Shown: one piece after another, positions 9,836 to 21,319 of the stretch
How positions within the stretch are numbered: the first letter of the stretch is position 1
How the letters are laid out: each line of letters begins with the position of its first letter
NCBI RefSeq assembly: GCF_963676685.1
Contig: NC_092346.1
Coordinates: 70,261,821 to 70,325,820 of the forward strand
Direction: 5' to 3'
DNA: 64,000 nt
Origin: Mytilus edulis
Taxonomy: Eukaryota; Mollusca; Bivalvia; Mytilida; Mytilidae
Translations under genes and position numbers: made by a program
Notes under the pieces: generated by a model
What the model was told of the DNA's origin: nothing
The model's database searches: none
Seen by the model: only the letters and a program-made list of their open reading frames with translations

Positions 9836-11507
9836 GTAATCAAGTAGTCGAGCGATAATCAAACCTCTTTGTTTCTTTATGGTAGACATTTTACACAAAT
9901 GTACCATCAACAAGCGGTGAAGCCATTTACATGTAATTGCCAACTTTTTTGTATGGAGTCCGATTTTTAAGCTTTTGTTTTTAATGGTGCGTCCCAAACG
10001 TTCGTTATTTCCTGACTGGCTGAACAACTGGTTAATAAATGATTCAACATGAAACTTGATATATGAAACGTTTTCAATTTCCCTAAATCTTTAAAACAAT
10101 GTGCATTTTAGGCAGGATTTTCTCTATAATTATGTAATCTTAAGTTAAGGTGCGAAAATAATTACATGGTTTCCTTATGGAAATTATTTTTTTTCTTAAA
10201 GGGAAAAAGGGTTGTTGCGACCATTCAAATGTGCATAAGGAGACTGTTAAAGCTGTTTGTTTTAATTTATCTTGATTGATTTATAATCCGACTTTTATTC
10301 GATTGTGGAGAAACTGAAGATTAATGGAAGGGCGAATCCCACTTATCGTGTTTAAGCAATGGATTATTGCATTATATCAGTGACGGAAGATTGAATATTT
10401 AATTTTTTGTCACGTATTTTCTTGAACTCCTTTAACAAAATGTCAAGCTGCATCCTGGTTGTTAATAATTGTCTTTTCTCTGTTTGACATGCAGCGGATG
10501 GTATTATTCTATTTTCTCGTTTAAGTGTAGTAAAATTCATATTACCGACCATTCGTAGTTTTTGCCTTTGTGGGGGACAATTTGTTATGACTAAAATATG
10601 TAAAGATTGGAAATATAATTGTTTTTCGAAAACGTTTTTGCAGTTTACTGTAATATTATATATAGGATTATCATTGACCCATAGACACTATACCGACAAT
10701 TGTTTGCAAGTAATACCAATATCAATTTTCAACATAAAAGCTTCTGACACAGCATGGAAATGATTCAGAGAATGCATTTGTCATACGAAACAAAACCGAG
10801 AGCGGAATTATCGAAATAATAAATGTGAAATTTCTCATTTACTAATATAAGGAGCAGTATTGTGTATTGCAATATTAGGATGGAAAAAGTGTCATTTGCA
10901 AATCTGTGAAATTAAAACCAAATTAGAAAAGCTTAGTACATAAGTATAGATATATTATATCATTGGATATATGTTGTTGAAGCAAAAATTTTGGATATGA
11001 ATTTTAATTTCAGGGAACTATTAAGAAATAAAAGTGTTATATAAGGGAAATATTCAATATTCAGATAAAGAGATTTTGACCAATGCATGGTGTTGAGAGA
11101 ATAGGGATGTATTTACATCAAAACTAATTCCTAAAAATTGTAGCACGGCAATTGGAGTCATGATTTTGTTTAATGATAAGTTTTATCTTAATCGATTTGT
11201 TCACTTCAGCATGTTCAGATGAACGTACAGTTTTGTTTTATTTTAATATTGTTAAAATTTTACTATAATTAATGTAAAAATTGCCAAATACAAACTTATA
11301 ATATACTGTTGATACTTGTATGCATCTTTATGTTAGAATATGGATACTTTACAATGAATTTCTAAAAAAATATGCATGACCGTCATACATATGTGCAAAC
11401 ATGTATGTTGCTATAAAAATTTATAAGATTTTTTTGTTTGTTGAAATAAAAAGAGACGTCAATGAATCTCCATACACATTGCTTACGTCGAATTGCCTAG
11501 ATTGAAA
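9836..11507. other. Intron of gene A, no recognised feature
   Basis: About 1.7 kb of AT-rich intronic DNA. Short ORFs at 9827-10027 and 10364-10552 (minus) show no domain or conserved motif. Confidence 0.5.
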
Positions 11508-11745
11508 AAATTAAAATCACAAAAATACAGAGTTCCTAGGAAAAATCAAAATGAAAAATCCCTAATCAAATTGTAAAATCAAAACCTCAAACACATCAAA
11601 CGAATGGATAACAACTGCCATATACCTGACTTAGTGCAGGAGTTTTCTTGTGTAGCAAATGGTGGATTGAACCTGTTTTAACAGCTAGCTAAACCTCTCA
11701 CTTGTATGACAGTCGTATTGAACCATTTATGAATGAAATTCCCTT
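11508..11745 (-). repeat. Dispersed repeat family 1, antisense copy
   Basis: Read on the minus strand it shows tacaagtgagaggtttagct and the box gatttta...attttcctaggaactctgta in the same order as 3895-4132. Confidence 0.7.
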
Positions 11746-12071
11746 TTTTAATCAAATACAAAGACGAACATGAAATCGGGCACTGACTATCATCTACGCT
11801 TAAAGATTAAACATATTTTCGGAGGGCGTTTCACTTTCACAACCACACTTTTCATTCCACTCCTACGCTGCAAAAAGAAAAAAAGTTAACCAAACATTTC
11901 TTTTTAATATTCATATTTATTGAGAGTGAGCTTTATTTGTTATTGATGATACAGGTTGTGCATGCAAATAGGTGCATATAATTGGAGGATCCATACATCG
12001 TTTCCTACATTTGTGAAGATTACAGAGAGAGAAAAAATTTAACAAAGCTTAATTTCTCAATGATGTGACTT

Positions 12072-12100
12072 TTTTTGGGGGGGGAGGGGGGGTGGAGTGG
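12072..12100 (+). other. G-rich run (possible G-quadruplex)
   Basis: A run of eight G, then A, then nine G broken by one T, in otherwise AT-rich intron. It could fold as a G-quadruplex on this strand. Function unknown. Confidence 0.4.
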
Positions 12101-12897
12101 TGCAAATCGACGAGCTACAAGCGGTATTACAAATCAATTAAACGGCACGTACAAACTAACAGACAAAACGATATAATTTGAATTTATCGCATTTCATTTC
12201 AATTTTATTTTATACTATTCTATTTATTATATTGTTTCTGTTTATTTTTTATCGTTATAAATGTGCAATAAAATATCCTAAATTCAACAACTAGATATGC
12301 TTTTAGTTTAGTATGCATGTTTGTATGTGAATGTGAAGTGGTTGTTACATTTAATTATTGATCTCATGATGATATTAGTCATGATTGTTTATATATAATC
12401 ATAATTGCTGACATAAGCCTACAATGTACTAGCTATAATATTTGTATATTGCTAGAACCTTTTTCATTTTAGAATGTCTTAGCGCCTCAGTTATAATTTA
12501 GCGAAAGTTAGAATATTCTGATGTCATAAAGTTTTACTAAAGTGTTTTGAATGGTTCATAAGATTTACGGACGCCCTCAAGCTTTGTTTAAAGTTTATGG
12601 AATATCTATTTCACAGATAAGCATCCTTTTTTTTAAATTGTGGTAGCTGGCATCCGGTCCTCTTTTCCTTGATTGTGAAAATGTCAAATGCAACTCATGG
12701 CCCAATAGTTTCTTGTCGTTAGTATCACGACGGTTGCCACGAGTGGAGCATGATCTGTCTTCCCGTCTGGAGCATTTAAAATCAGCATTGGTTCTTTTAT
12801 ACGTTCACGTATACCCAACTATTATTTGTATATAAAAGCAGTCCTTGACATATCACATTTAGGATTTTTGATTATATTCATATGTATTGATACTCAC

Positions 12898-12925
12898 CGG
12901 CTATTTTTTCTTCATCTAAATCATA
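12898..12925 (-). CDS. Calmodulin-like gene A, exon 2 (28 nt micro-exon)
   Basis: The 28 nt exon is preceded by a long pyrimidine tract and cag and followed by gtgagta. It encodes YDLDEEKIA plus the first base of the next Glu codon, the N-terminal lead-in before EF-hand 1. Gene B has a 28 nt exon at the same place with the same phase, which is the main reason for accepting so short an exon. Confidence 0.82.
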
Positions 12926-13077
12926 CTGAAAAAAAAAATGATTTTAGAAGAATTTGTCTCGTGTATACAGACTAACAGACTCAAACTATACATGAATCCT
13001 TTTCTATAAAAAAGAGCATACATATAATTTAAGACCGTTTATCATACTCATGTTGACTTATCAGTATGATAAAAAGA

Positions 13078-13425
13078 CGTCGTGGTGTAGTGGTTAGGGC
13101 ATCGGACTACTAACACAAAAATTCCTGGATCGATTCCCGTTCCGGGATGAAAATTTCAGGGACTGAATTTTCGGCTCTCCCTTGACACCATTTGCGAGTA
13201 TGGTCTTGAGGAAACGATGATAGTCCGTAGGAAGGGGTCGATAAATTGCTAACCCGTGTTAAGAGAGCCACATCTCTTGCACGTTAAAGACACACTTGTA
13301 GATTTCGAAAAAAGAGCAGGCTCATGCCGCTACAAGGCAGCACTCGCACCCGCAAAGTGGAAAGGGATTAATATAATTTGCTAAACTTGTTTCCCAATCC
13401 GTTCTAAATAAATATGTTTAAACTA
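13078..13425 (+). mobile_element. tRNA-derived SINE, nearly complete
   Basis: A tRNA-like head (13078-13150) has an A box (tggtgtagtgg, 13083-13093) and a B box (ggatcgattcc, 13127-13137). Both closely match the RNA polymerase III promoter consensus. A non-tRNA body follows with gagagccacatctcttgcac and gccgctacaaggcagcac, then an AT-rich tail. It does not fold as a mature tRNA (no proper acceptor stem), so it is a SINE rather than a tRNA gene. It lies antisense in intron 1 of gene A. It may belong to a bivalve SINE superfamily, but the name was not verified. Confidence 0.82.
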
Positions 13426-13535
13426 AAAGACGTCTTACGGTCAAATATGTTTTTTTTTTTACTATAGACAGTAATGTTGTCCAAACATTTATACTTCAAT
13501 CTTTAAAACGCATCCAGTCTTTAAAAAAAATACTT

Positions 13536-13667
13536 GAACAGAGACTATCACAAATTCTACCTTGAGCCTTGAATAGAAACTATTACAAATTCTTCCGTGA
13601 ACATTGAACAGAATATATCACAAATTCTTCCGTGAGCATTGAACAGAAACTATAACAAATACGTAAA
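13536..13667 (+). repeat. 35 bp tandem repeat, about 3.8 copies
   Basis: Units start at 13536, 13571, 13606 and 13641 (partial), each beginning gaacaga or gaataga and containing cacaaattct or a close variant. Minisatellite in intron 1 of gene A. Confidence 0.88.
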
Positions 13668-14300
13668 CATCCAACTCTCCAAACAACAAATGGCATACAA
13701 ACGTACGACAATCTTCTTGCTTTTGTTCCTAAGACACGTCTGTTTTGGGTTTGGGATTTTCAAATATCTTGGCCTTGAGCATCAATGAAGAGGCTTTAAA
13801 AAAATGTCAAAATGCGTTACCTGGTGCAGTTAATTTGGCATCGTTTATGTAAATGAACAAAATGTTCAAAATTAATCCTACATTTCATTGCATTCAAAAT
13901 ATTGTGAGTCAAAAACACGGGTGTTTCAAAGCACCATTCATTTTTTAATTGGTGTTTCTATGGAATATTTTGGAAGTTAACAGCACACTTTGATATGGTA
14001 CAATACCCACACGAAACAAGTAAATGGTAATTTTTTGTTAAAGGCTTTATAAACTTTGTAAAAACATTATTGTAATCTCTGCTTTTTATATTGGTACTTA
14101 AAATCATTGCACCCAAAACTTCCTCCCTAAAAATGTTCAATGAGTTTGTATGTGTGTACTTTTTTTCATTTGATAAATTTGCTTTACATTGATTTGGTGG
14201 ATATATCATGGCAATCTGGGGAGGTAAAATATGGAAAGAGAAGATCAGTACAGAAACATGTTTATCATTAAAAAGGTCAATTTAAAAAGCGAAAACTCAC

Positions 14301-14309
14301 ATATGACAT
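14301..14309 (-). CDS. Calmodulin-like gene A, exon 1 (ATG TCA TAT)
   Basis: The start exon encodes Met-Ser-Tyr and is followed directly by the donor gtgagttttc. The same nine bases and donor occur at gene B (44277-44285), and both join in phase 0 to a 28 nt exon. An intron near the start codon is usual for calmodulin genes. The promoter and 5' untranslated region should lie to the right (14310 onwards), but no TATA box can be assigned. Confidence 0.8.
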
Positions 14310-14754
14310 TCTGTAAAGAAGATGGTTCCAATTTCAACAACAAGCCTGACTTTTGATGAAAATTACATAGAATTGATACATATATATTATTCCAGAACGG
14401 GCAGTTGATGTGTAGTCAATATTTACATAAGAGGGCACTATAACACACACCGTCACCTCCTTCTAATTACCAATGTTTATCTTCATAATAACATAAGTAC
14501 AGCTGCCAGAGAAGTGATATCAATTAGTTCTTGTGTGTAATTAAACGTACAATAGTACGATTATCTACTAGTATATAGGTGAAAGTTTCATTGCTACATA
14601 ATATTTGCAAGAAAGAAACACTAGAAAGAGAGAGAAAAAATATAATATTTTGGACATTTCTATTTTCTCATCAATCAAGTTTCTTTTTATGAGATTGAAC
14701 ATTGTAAGATAATACGGATTATTGCGGTTTTTATTTTTCTGAATTTAAGGCATT

Positions 14755-14945
14755 TAATATAAATTTACAGCGTAGATAGCTATAAAACTAGGTTTTCTAC
14801 ACAATAACATGCCTTTATCAAGCCAGGAATATGACAAGTTGTTATCTATTCGTTTGATGTGTTTGAGATTTTGATTTTGCCATTTGGTTACAGACTTTCC
14901 TTGTGAATTTTGCTCGGAGTATTTTTTTGCGATTTTACTTTTTAC
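14755..14945 (+). repeat. Dispersed repeat family 1, copy 3
   Basis: Contains aagccaggaatatgacaagt, tttgatgtgtttgagatttt and the terminal gcgattttacttttt. It lies just upstream of gene A. Confidence 0.7.
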
Positions 14946-15584
14946 ATGTAGATGTATTATTATAAATGAATTACAAAAAGTAAAACACGCTGTTTCAATC
15001 ACCTATATTTTTTTTGTGTAATTTGCCCTTAAGGTTTATGACCCCTTCTGTAGCCATTTTTGTACGAACTTTTCGAACTTCAATTGTATCAAAACTACAG
15101 ATATAATAAATAATAGAGATAGGCCATTTTGTACATATACAAGGGGGAAACTTGATGCAAAGCATTATTATTTACTGTTTCATTGCATTTAAAAGAAAAA
15201 GAGTACTTTGTGGCAAATAAACCAAGATTTTTATCGAAAATCCACAGCCTTTAATACTGAGATTTTTGTTATAAAATTGGAAACTTAGACTATTAACCTG
15301 TTTTTTTTCTATAATGTGCTAGTGTTTATTTTTTACAAAAAAATTTAACAACCTGTCACCAAAACACTTTGTGCTGAGTCACTAAAGTCGAGCGCACCCT
15401 AAAAGGTGTACTTGATTTGGTCAATATTTTAATTTTGTTTTACAAATAACTACATTATTAAACTTGTTTTAAGGAAATCAATGCACTGCATGCAATAATC
15501 CTATATATATCAGTCATCAAATTGCCAAATATGAGAATGCAGGGATAAAGACTGTGGATTTTCTATAAAATTTCAATATGTTTA
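14946..15584. other. No feature recognised
   Basis: AT-rich spacer upstream of gene A on the other strand. No gene or named repeat seen. Confidence 0.4.
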
Positions 15585-15587
15585 GCA

Positions 15588-15950
15588 TTGAATGTTTTAG
15601 ATTTTAACGAGAGAAATTTATGTATTACTGAAAAATTATTACACCAGGGTTTTCGATATCACAAACTAGTTAAAACATTTACTAAATTTTATCATCGGTA
15701 TAAAGACATCATTCGTAAATATAGCTCAACATGCAGACTTCTAATACGTTCAGGTATTTCACATCCAATTTTTTATGGTAATATGCTTTATAAAGCACAA
15801 AGGTGTCGGTATTCACCTCAGAAACTTACAAAACCTTTGAATAGACTTATTAAGAAGGGATATAATTACGATACTGTTGTCAAGTCATTAAAGATTGCAT
15901 ATTTTGGCGTTAATATTGAGTCACTGATAAGGTCTTTGCATCGGAACTAA
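15588..15950 (+). CDS. 5'-truncated Penelope-like element: C-terminal RT ORF fragment
   Basis: The 120-residue ORF is intact to its stop and resembles the basic C-terminal tail that follows PLE RT domains. KLLHQGFRYHKLVKTFTKFY and KYSSTCRLLIRSGISHP parallel KLMYQGYVKERLVLFLKKF near the end of the Naiad protein at 599-3151. It differs enough to be another family. No RT catalytic motif is present, so the copy is truncated near 15585. The downstream repeat (16020-16562) is its likely 3' untranslated region. The family call rests on my own pattern comparison. Confidence 0.6.
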   Translation: MNVLDFNERNLCITEKLLHQGFRYHKLVKTFTKFYHRYKDIIRKYSSTCRLLIRSGISHPIFYGNMLYKAQRCRYSPQKLTKPLNRLIKKGYNYDTVVKSLKIAYFGVNIESLIRSLHRN

Positions 15951-16019
15951 ACACATTTATTCTAAAAACAGTTGTTGGCATGACACGGGTTATGTTCTTC
16001 TCATATATGTTATGATGGT

Positions 16020-16562
16020 ATGATACTAAACCCCTAACGGGAAGGATTGTGCCTGATGTTCATATGATTATTTGTTCAGTTTAATTGAAGTCTGGAGCTG
16101 GCATATCAGTTAACTGCTACTAGTCTGTTGTTATTTATGTATTATTGTCATTTTGTTTATTTTCTTTGGTTACATCTTCTGACATCAGACTCGGATTTCT
16201 CTTGAACTGAATTTTAATGTGCGTATTGTTATGCGTTTACTTTACTACATTGGTTAGAGGTACAGGGGGAGGGTTGAGATCTCACAAACATGTTTAACCC
16301 CGCCGCATTTTTGCGCCTGTCCCAAGTCTGGCCTTTGTTAGTCTTGTATTATTTTAATTTTAGTTTCTTGTGTACAATTTGGAAATTAGTATGGCGTTCA
16401 TTATCACTGGACTAGTATATATTTGTTTAGGGGCCAGCTGAAGGACGCCTCCGGGTGCGGGAATTTCTCGCTACATTGAAGACCTGTTGGTGACCCTCTG
16501 CTGTTGTTTTTTATTTGGTCGGGTTGTTGTCTCTTTGACACATTCCCCATTTCCATTTTCAA
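16020..16562 (+). repeat. Dispersed repeat family 4 (likely PLE 3' region), copy 1
   Basis: Runs from about gggaaggattgtgcctgatg, through gtctggagctggcat and gccagctgaaggacgcctcc, to gacacattccccatttccat. A near-identical ORF-less copy is at 29088-29641, and partial copies are at 45606-45838 and 47272-47402. It sits about 70 bp after the PLE ORF above, with no visible boundary. Confidence 0.8.
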
Positions 16563-16881
16563 TTTTATTAATCAACACAAGGGTACATAATCCTTAATTA
16601 AATAAATTTTCATGAACAAAAAAACAAAACATACAGAGAAAACACCACAAAAAATATCTCTTCGATAGGTGTATAAATGAATTACAAAAGGATGAAACCT
16701 TCTATCTACTTTTCATGTGAAATTTGACCTGTAATAATTTTTTATTAATAAAGATATTGAACAGAATATATTACAGTAACTCGGTTATGTACAGAGAACT
16801 CAACACTATGTATTTAACCGGTAAAATCCTACTAACTTACACGATCTTAGCTTGAAATACAAGATTTTAATTCGTGTCCTA

Positions 16882-18166
16882 AAGCTGGGGTCACACATTC
16901 GCGACTTTTACTGCCGTCCTTGGCAGGACCATTCCCGATTAAAATTTGTCAAAAGTCTAATCAAGATCCTGTGAATCGTGGATGGAAATTCAAACTTAAA
17001 TTAAAATTTGTAAAATAAATAATTTAATCACGACAACAATCAGATATTGTTCAGGACGCGTCGATATTCAACCGTTTCCAAGCGAATATATCCCGATAAT
17101 CCCGTTCTCAATCCGCTCCTAATCCAATTTGTATCTTTCACCTGGTAAAATTCTACCGAGTCTGTGACGACTGCGTCCCGATTCTACCGAATGTAATCAA
17201 ACAGTGACCAGACAGTGAACCGACGCTGACGGAAGTTATCTGTTCAAAAACTGTCGGCATTCTCGGGATGATCAGGTACTGTCGGAACTCCTATCACGGT
17301 CCGCTCTATCGCATTGCAAACAAATTTCGTATTAATAACGGGACTGTTCCGGAAGGGTTTCGACAAAAACGGTTCGCAATCCACAAGGTCTGGATGCAAT
17401 CAGGGAAACTCAACCGATTTTGTCTAGTCGGATTACAATCGTGCCTATTTCGTGACAGATTCTGCTCAAAATCCTAACAATGTTCTGTGTATTCTGGACC
17501 GTGTCCTGTGGAACGGGAATGATCTGGAGAAATTTTTCATTGCTGTTTTTCTGCCGATTGAGTTCAGATTGCATTCAGATCTTGTCGATTGCGAACCGTT
17601 TTTGCCGAAACCGTTCCGAAACAGTCCCGTTATTAATTCTAAATTCATCAATGATACCCACGTCAGAGTCCCGACAATTACAGAATAGAATACGACTGAG
17701 ACCAGACAAAGCCGTTTGCAATGCGATAGAGCGGACCGTGATAGGATTACGTCCCGACAGTACCTGATCATCCCGAGGATGCCGACAGTTTTCGAATGGA
17801 TAACTTCCGTCAGCGTCGGTTCACTGTCTTATCACTATCTGATCTCTGTCGGATTACATTCGGTAGAATCGGGACGCAGTCGTGACAGACTCGGTCGAAT
17901 TTTAGCTGGCGAAAAATACAAATCGGATAAGAAGCGGATTTAGAACTTGATTGTTGGGATAAATTCGCTTATAAACGGTTGAATATCGATGCTTCCTGAA
18001 TAATATCTGATTGATGTCGTGATTCCTTTTTTTTTTACAAATTTTAATTAAAGTTTGAATTTCCAGCCACGATTCATAGGATCTTGATCAGACTTTTAAA
18101 TTTTTTTAATCGGGAATGGTCCTGTCAAGGACGGCAGTTAAAATCGTAAATGTGTGACCCCAGCTT
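16882..18166. mobile_element. 1.29 kb fold-back element, almost entirely palindromic
   Basis: The two ends are inverted copies starting agctggggtcacacatt. The inverted similarity continues inward through segments such as ttcccgattaaaattt, gatattcaaccgttt, cggtccgctctatcgcattg and cgggactgtt. The arms meet near 17525, so each is about 640 bp. A TAA triplet directly abuts both ends (16881-16883 region and 18164-18167 region), which would fit the 3 bp target duplication of PIF/Harbinger-type elements. Assignment is tentative. No transposase is encoded. The ORFs on both strands (17268-17943) mirror each other and come from the palindrome. Confidence 0.85.
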
Positions 18167-18284
18167 AAACCCAGCATTAATAAACGATCATGATCGTGGA
18201 AAAGGCCTAAAACACGGTCTTCTGTTCAATTACTAGAAAACTTGCTTGTTCTGGATTTTTTTTCAAAAGGGCAAAAAGTGCTAC

Positions 18285-18580
18285 ATAGACAATAACTGTT
18301 TAGTGTCTTTAAATATCTGCTGTTTTTACATGAGGCTAAGAAACAGGTGTAATGCGAGCTTTAGCGAGCTATTACTCCTGTTTCGAGCCGAGCTGTATTT
18401 AAAGACACTAAACAGTTATTGTCTTTATCCTGCAATAAATTCTGTATATTGTTTGTGCTTTGAAAGACACAAAAACTAATATTTTTTGCATTCATTTGCG
18501 ATTAAAAATCCCTTGAGGCCCGCGTAGTAATAATAAAATCACATATTCAGCTGAGAACGGGTTCGCAAAAAAAGAATCTC
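18285..18580 (+). mobile_element. MITE-like hairpin element, copy 1
   Basis: Starts atagacaataactgtttagt. Within about 140 bp the reverse complement returns (actaaacagttattgtcttt), enclosing a second inverted pair around gcgagctttagcgagct. It continues with atcctgcaataaattctg and ccttgaggcccgcgtagtaa to agaatctc. The second copy at 20495-20804 has the same order and orientation. Confidence 0.75.
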
Positions 18581-18590
18581 TGATTCGTAT

Positions 18591-19129
18591 TATGTTCTTT
18601 AAACAACAACAAATCACAAAATCAGTGTAAAAGCCAACCAACTATTCTCTTTTGTTACATGATGTTTACAAGTTGAAATTAACCGTCTTTTTGAATTATA
18701 GTCAGAGGGAGAACATGTAAAATAAAAAAAAAAGATATACATTGTTGTAAGAAACTGTACACTGTGTTTTCATAAGCATTGCATACTTAACTGAACAATT
18801 TTCACTTCTTTTTACTACATTTGTATAAACTTCAAGATTTACCTGTTTATTAAAACCGTTTTTTTTTCTAAAGTGAATATTTTCGAAGGAATAAATATTT
18901 CGCAGTGGTGTCTTACCATGGCTTTGTTTGGACTTGTTTGTTTGCTTTTTGGCCTTGAATGTTTGTCCCTAATATTTTTATTAACTGTCCCTTTACATTC
19001 AGATATCGTCGATCAAATTTATTAGTTCATAGTGTATTAATTTACGTTTTTTGATTGAGTTAAGCCTGCCAATTGATATTTTATCGTGTGTTTTTCTATG
19101 TTGTGATGTTATGCTATTGTTTAAGAAAA
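18591..19129. other. No feature recognised
   Basis: AT-rich spacer with no supported gene or repeat. Confidence 0.4.
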
Positions 19130-19466
19130 AAAGGAGAAGGTTTGGATCCATTAATACGTTTAATCCCGCTGCAAATGTTTGCACCTGTCCTAAGTCAGGA
19201 ATCTGATGTACAGTAGTTGTCGTTTGTTTTTGTAATTTATACGTGTTTCTCGTTTTTCGTTTTTTATATATTAGATTAGACCGTTGGTTTTCCCGTTTGA
19301 ATGGTTAAATACACTAGTAATTTTGGGGCCCTTTATAGCTTGTTGTTCGGTGTGAGCCAAGGCTCCGTGTTGAAGACCCTACATTGACCTATAATGGTTT
19401 ACTTTTTTAAAATTGTTATTTGGATGGAGAGTTGTTTAATTGGCACTCACACCACATCTTCCTATA
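19130..19466 (+). repeat. Dispersed repeat family 3, fuller copy
   Basis: Contains cgtttaatcccgctgcaaat, gcacctgtcctaagtcagga, gttcggtgtgagccaaggct and the end caccacatcttcc. It shares its terminal box with family 2, so the two may be subfamilies. Confidence 0.7.
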
Positions 19467-20074
19467 TCTAAGTACGTCAAATAGTCTTTCACTCTGTGTT
19501 TTTGTTAGATTATGTTATTTGTAAATATCCATCATGATGAGTTAAGCCTTTTTCAACTAATTTTCATATTTCGTTCTCATGGTCCGAGACCACAATTGTC
19601 GTCCCTTGATTTTCGTTGTTCGATTTTCGTTGTTCACGAATATAGTCACGAATATAGTCCCTAGTGTTGACAGTGGGTTACTTGCCATTAATTTTTATAC
19701 CCCTTCCAAATTTATATCTCCATGTTAAATGCCTCAAATTGCAAGTAGGGGGGTGAAATTACACTGTAAAAAAATTTGGGTCCAGAATTTTAAAGGAAAG
19801 TAGTGATTTGGTCCAGCTGAAAAAGGTTAAAAATTAGCACTTCGGAAGCTGTCAAAAGATTTCAAGACGCCCTAAACATAGAATTGTCCATATTTTGAGT
19901 TAAAGCCGATGAAGTTTTCTATAATTTTGATATAATTTGTCCCAAAAGTAGTACAACACATTGTAAAAATTTCTTTGAGAAAACGCAGGTGGGATTTTTT
20001 TTATTTTCATTTATGTTCTAAAAGAAATGCACTACGAAATAATTGTGTTCTCGGACCTTATGTTGTAATAACTA
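19467..20074. other. No gene; unassigned
   Basis: Around 19640-19970 there is a stretch (ggggggtgaaattacac to ttgtcccaaaagtagtac) that looks like repeat DNA, but I saw no second copy in this window. Confidence 0.35.
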
Positions 20075-20425
20075 ATGTTTCACCACTGTCCCAGGTTATG
20101 GGCATGGTTGGGATCCCGCTAACAAGATTAACGCCGCCACATTCTGTATGCATGTGCCTGTACCAAATGAGGAGCCTGTAATGCAGTGGTTGTCGTTAGA
20201 AGATGTGTTACATATGTGTTTTCGTTCATTTGTTGTACATAGATCAGGCCGTTAGTTTTCTCGTTTGAATTGTTTTACATTTGTCATTTCGGAGCCTTTA
20301 AAGCTAACTATACATTGTTGAAGGCCGTACGGTGACCTATAGTTGTTGATTTCCGTGTCATATGGTCTCTTGAGGAGAGTTGTTTCATTGACAATCATAC
20401 CATATCTTCTTTTTTTATATTTGTT
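20075..20425 (+). repeat. Dispersed repeat family 2, full copy
   Basis: Contains actgtcccaggttatgggca, gtgcctgtaccaaatgagga, ggccgtacggtgacctatag and gagttgtttcattgacaatc, ending ataccatatcttc. The order matches 57440-57890. Confidence 0.8.
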
Positions 20426-20494
20426 GCACGGCGGTTATGCTCCGTGGTTTAGAACCATTTAAACATGTATCAATAAACTGTATTAAATATATAT

Positions 20495-20804
20495 ATAGAC
20501 AATAACTGTTTAGTGTCTTTAAATATCAGCTGTATTTGTACGAGGCTAGGAAACAAAGTGTATGCGAGCTTTTAGCCAGCTACTACACCTGTTTCGAGCC
20601 GAGTACAAATACAGTCGATATTTAAAAGACACTTAACAGTTATTGTTTTTATCCTGCAATTAATTCTGTATATTGTTAGTGTTGTGAAAGACACAAAAAC
20701 TAACATATTTAGCATTTAATTTCGATTTGTAATCCCTTGAGGCCCGCGTAGTAATATCAAAATCACACATTACGCTGAAGACGGGTCCGCAAAAAAAGAA
20801 TCTC
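20495..20804 (+). mobile_element. MITE-like hairpin element, copy 2
   Basis: Direct repeat of 18285-18580 with the same internal inverted arms (gacaataactgtttagtgtc and its complement) and the same right part to aaagaatctc. The reverse complement of tttatcctgcaa occurs again at about 21193-21205, so a longer element reaching there is possible. Confidence 0.75.
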
Positions 20805-21319
20805 GAATGGTCAACAATAATACATCGCTCAAGGTGAATAATTATTTATTTTAACATAACAATTAATTTCAACAGTAAAAACAAATAACAAATCATTGTC
20901 AAATTTGAAACAGAAGTGTACGAGTTGTCCTACGCTTCAGACTTGACATTCACTAAACATGCATGCTGAAATTGACATGGTTGATTTTGTATTAACACAA
21001 CCATACACATTCAAGTTTTGAAATCGGCAATTGTCATCGTCATTGGAATGCAACTGGAATACACATTCTGAGGTCACACAGGTTCAAACAATACTTAGTC
21101 CGGCAGTGGGCGGAGCTTTAAAGCGATATCTGTATGGTATACAGATACAGTATAGCGATATCTGTAGGGCTGTATCTGTATAGTAGGACACCCAATTGCA
21201 GGATAAATCCTTGTATTCTTACAATAACAATTTTACTTATTTGTAAAAACGATTCATAAGATATTCAAACATATATTAAGGTGACTCGATTGTTGCTCGA
21301 ATTTTCTTTACTGTATAAG
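20805..21319. other. No gene; short nested inverted repeats
   Basis: Around 21124-21180 the motif gatatctgtat and its complement recur several times. It may be the remainder of the hairpin element. No coding signal. Confidence 0.4.

Noticed and set aside
13078..13150. Possible tRNA gene
   Set aside because: Pol III boxes are present, but there is no cloverleaf with a complementary acceptor stem and the similarity continues into a SINE body.
17268..17943. Several overlapping ORFs, some giving the same start MIRYCR on both strands
   Set aside because: Mirror images produced by the palindromic fold-back element. No similarity to a transposase.
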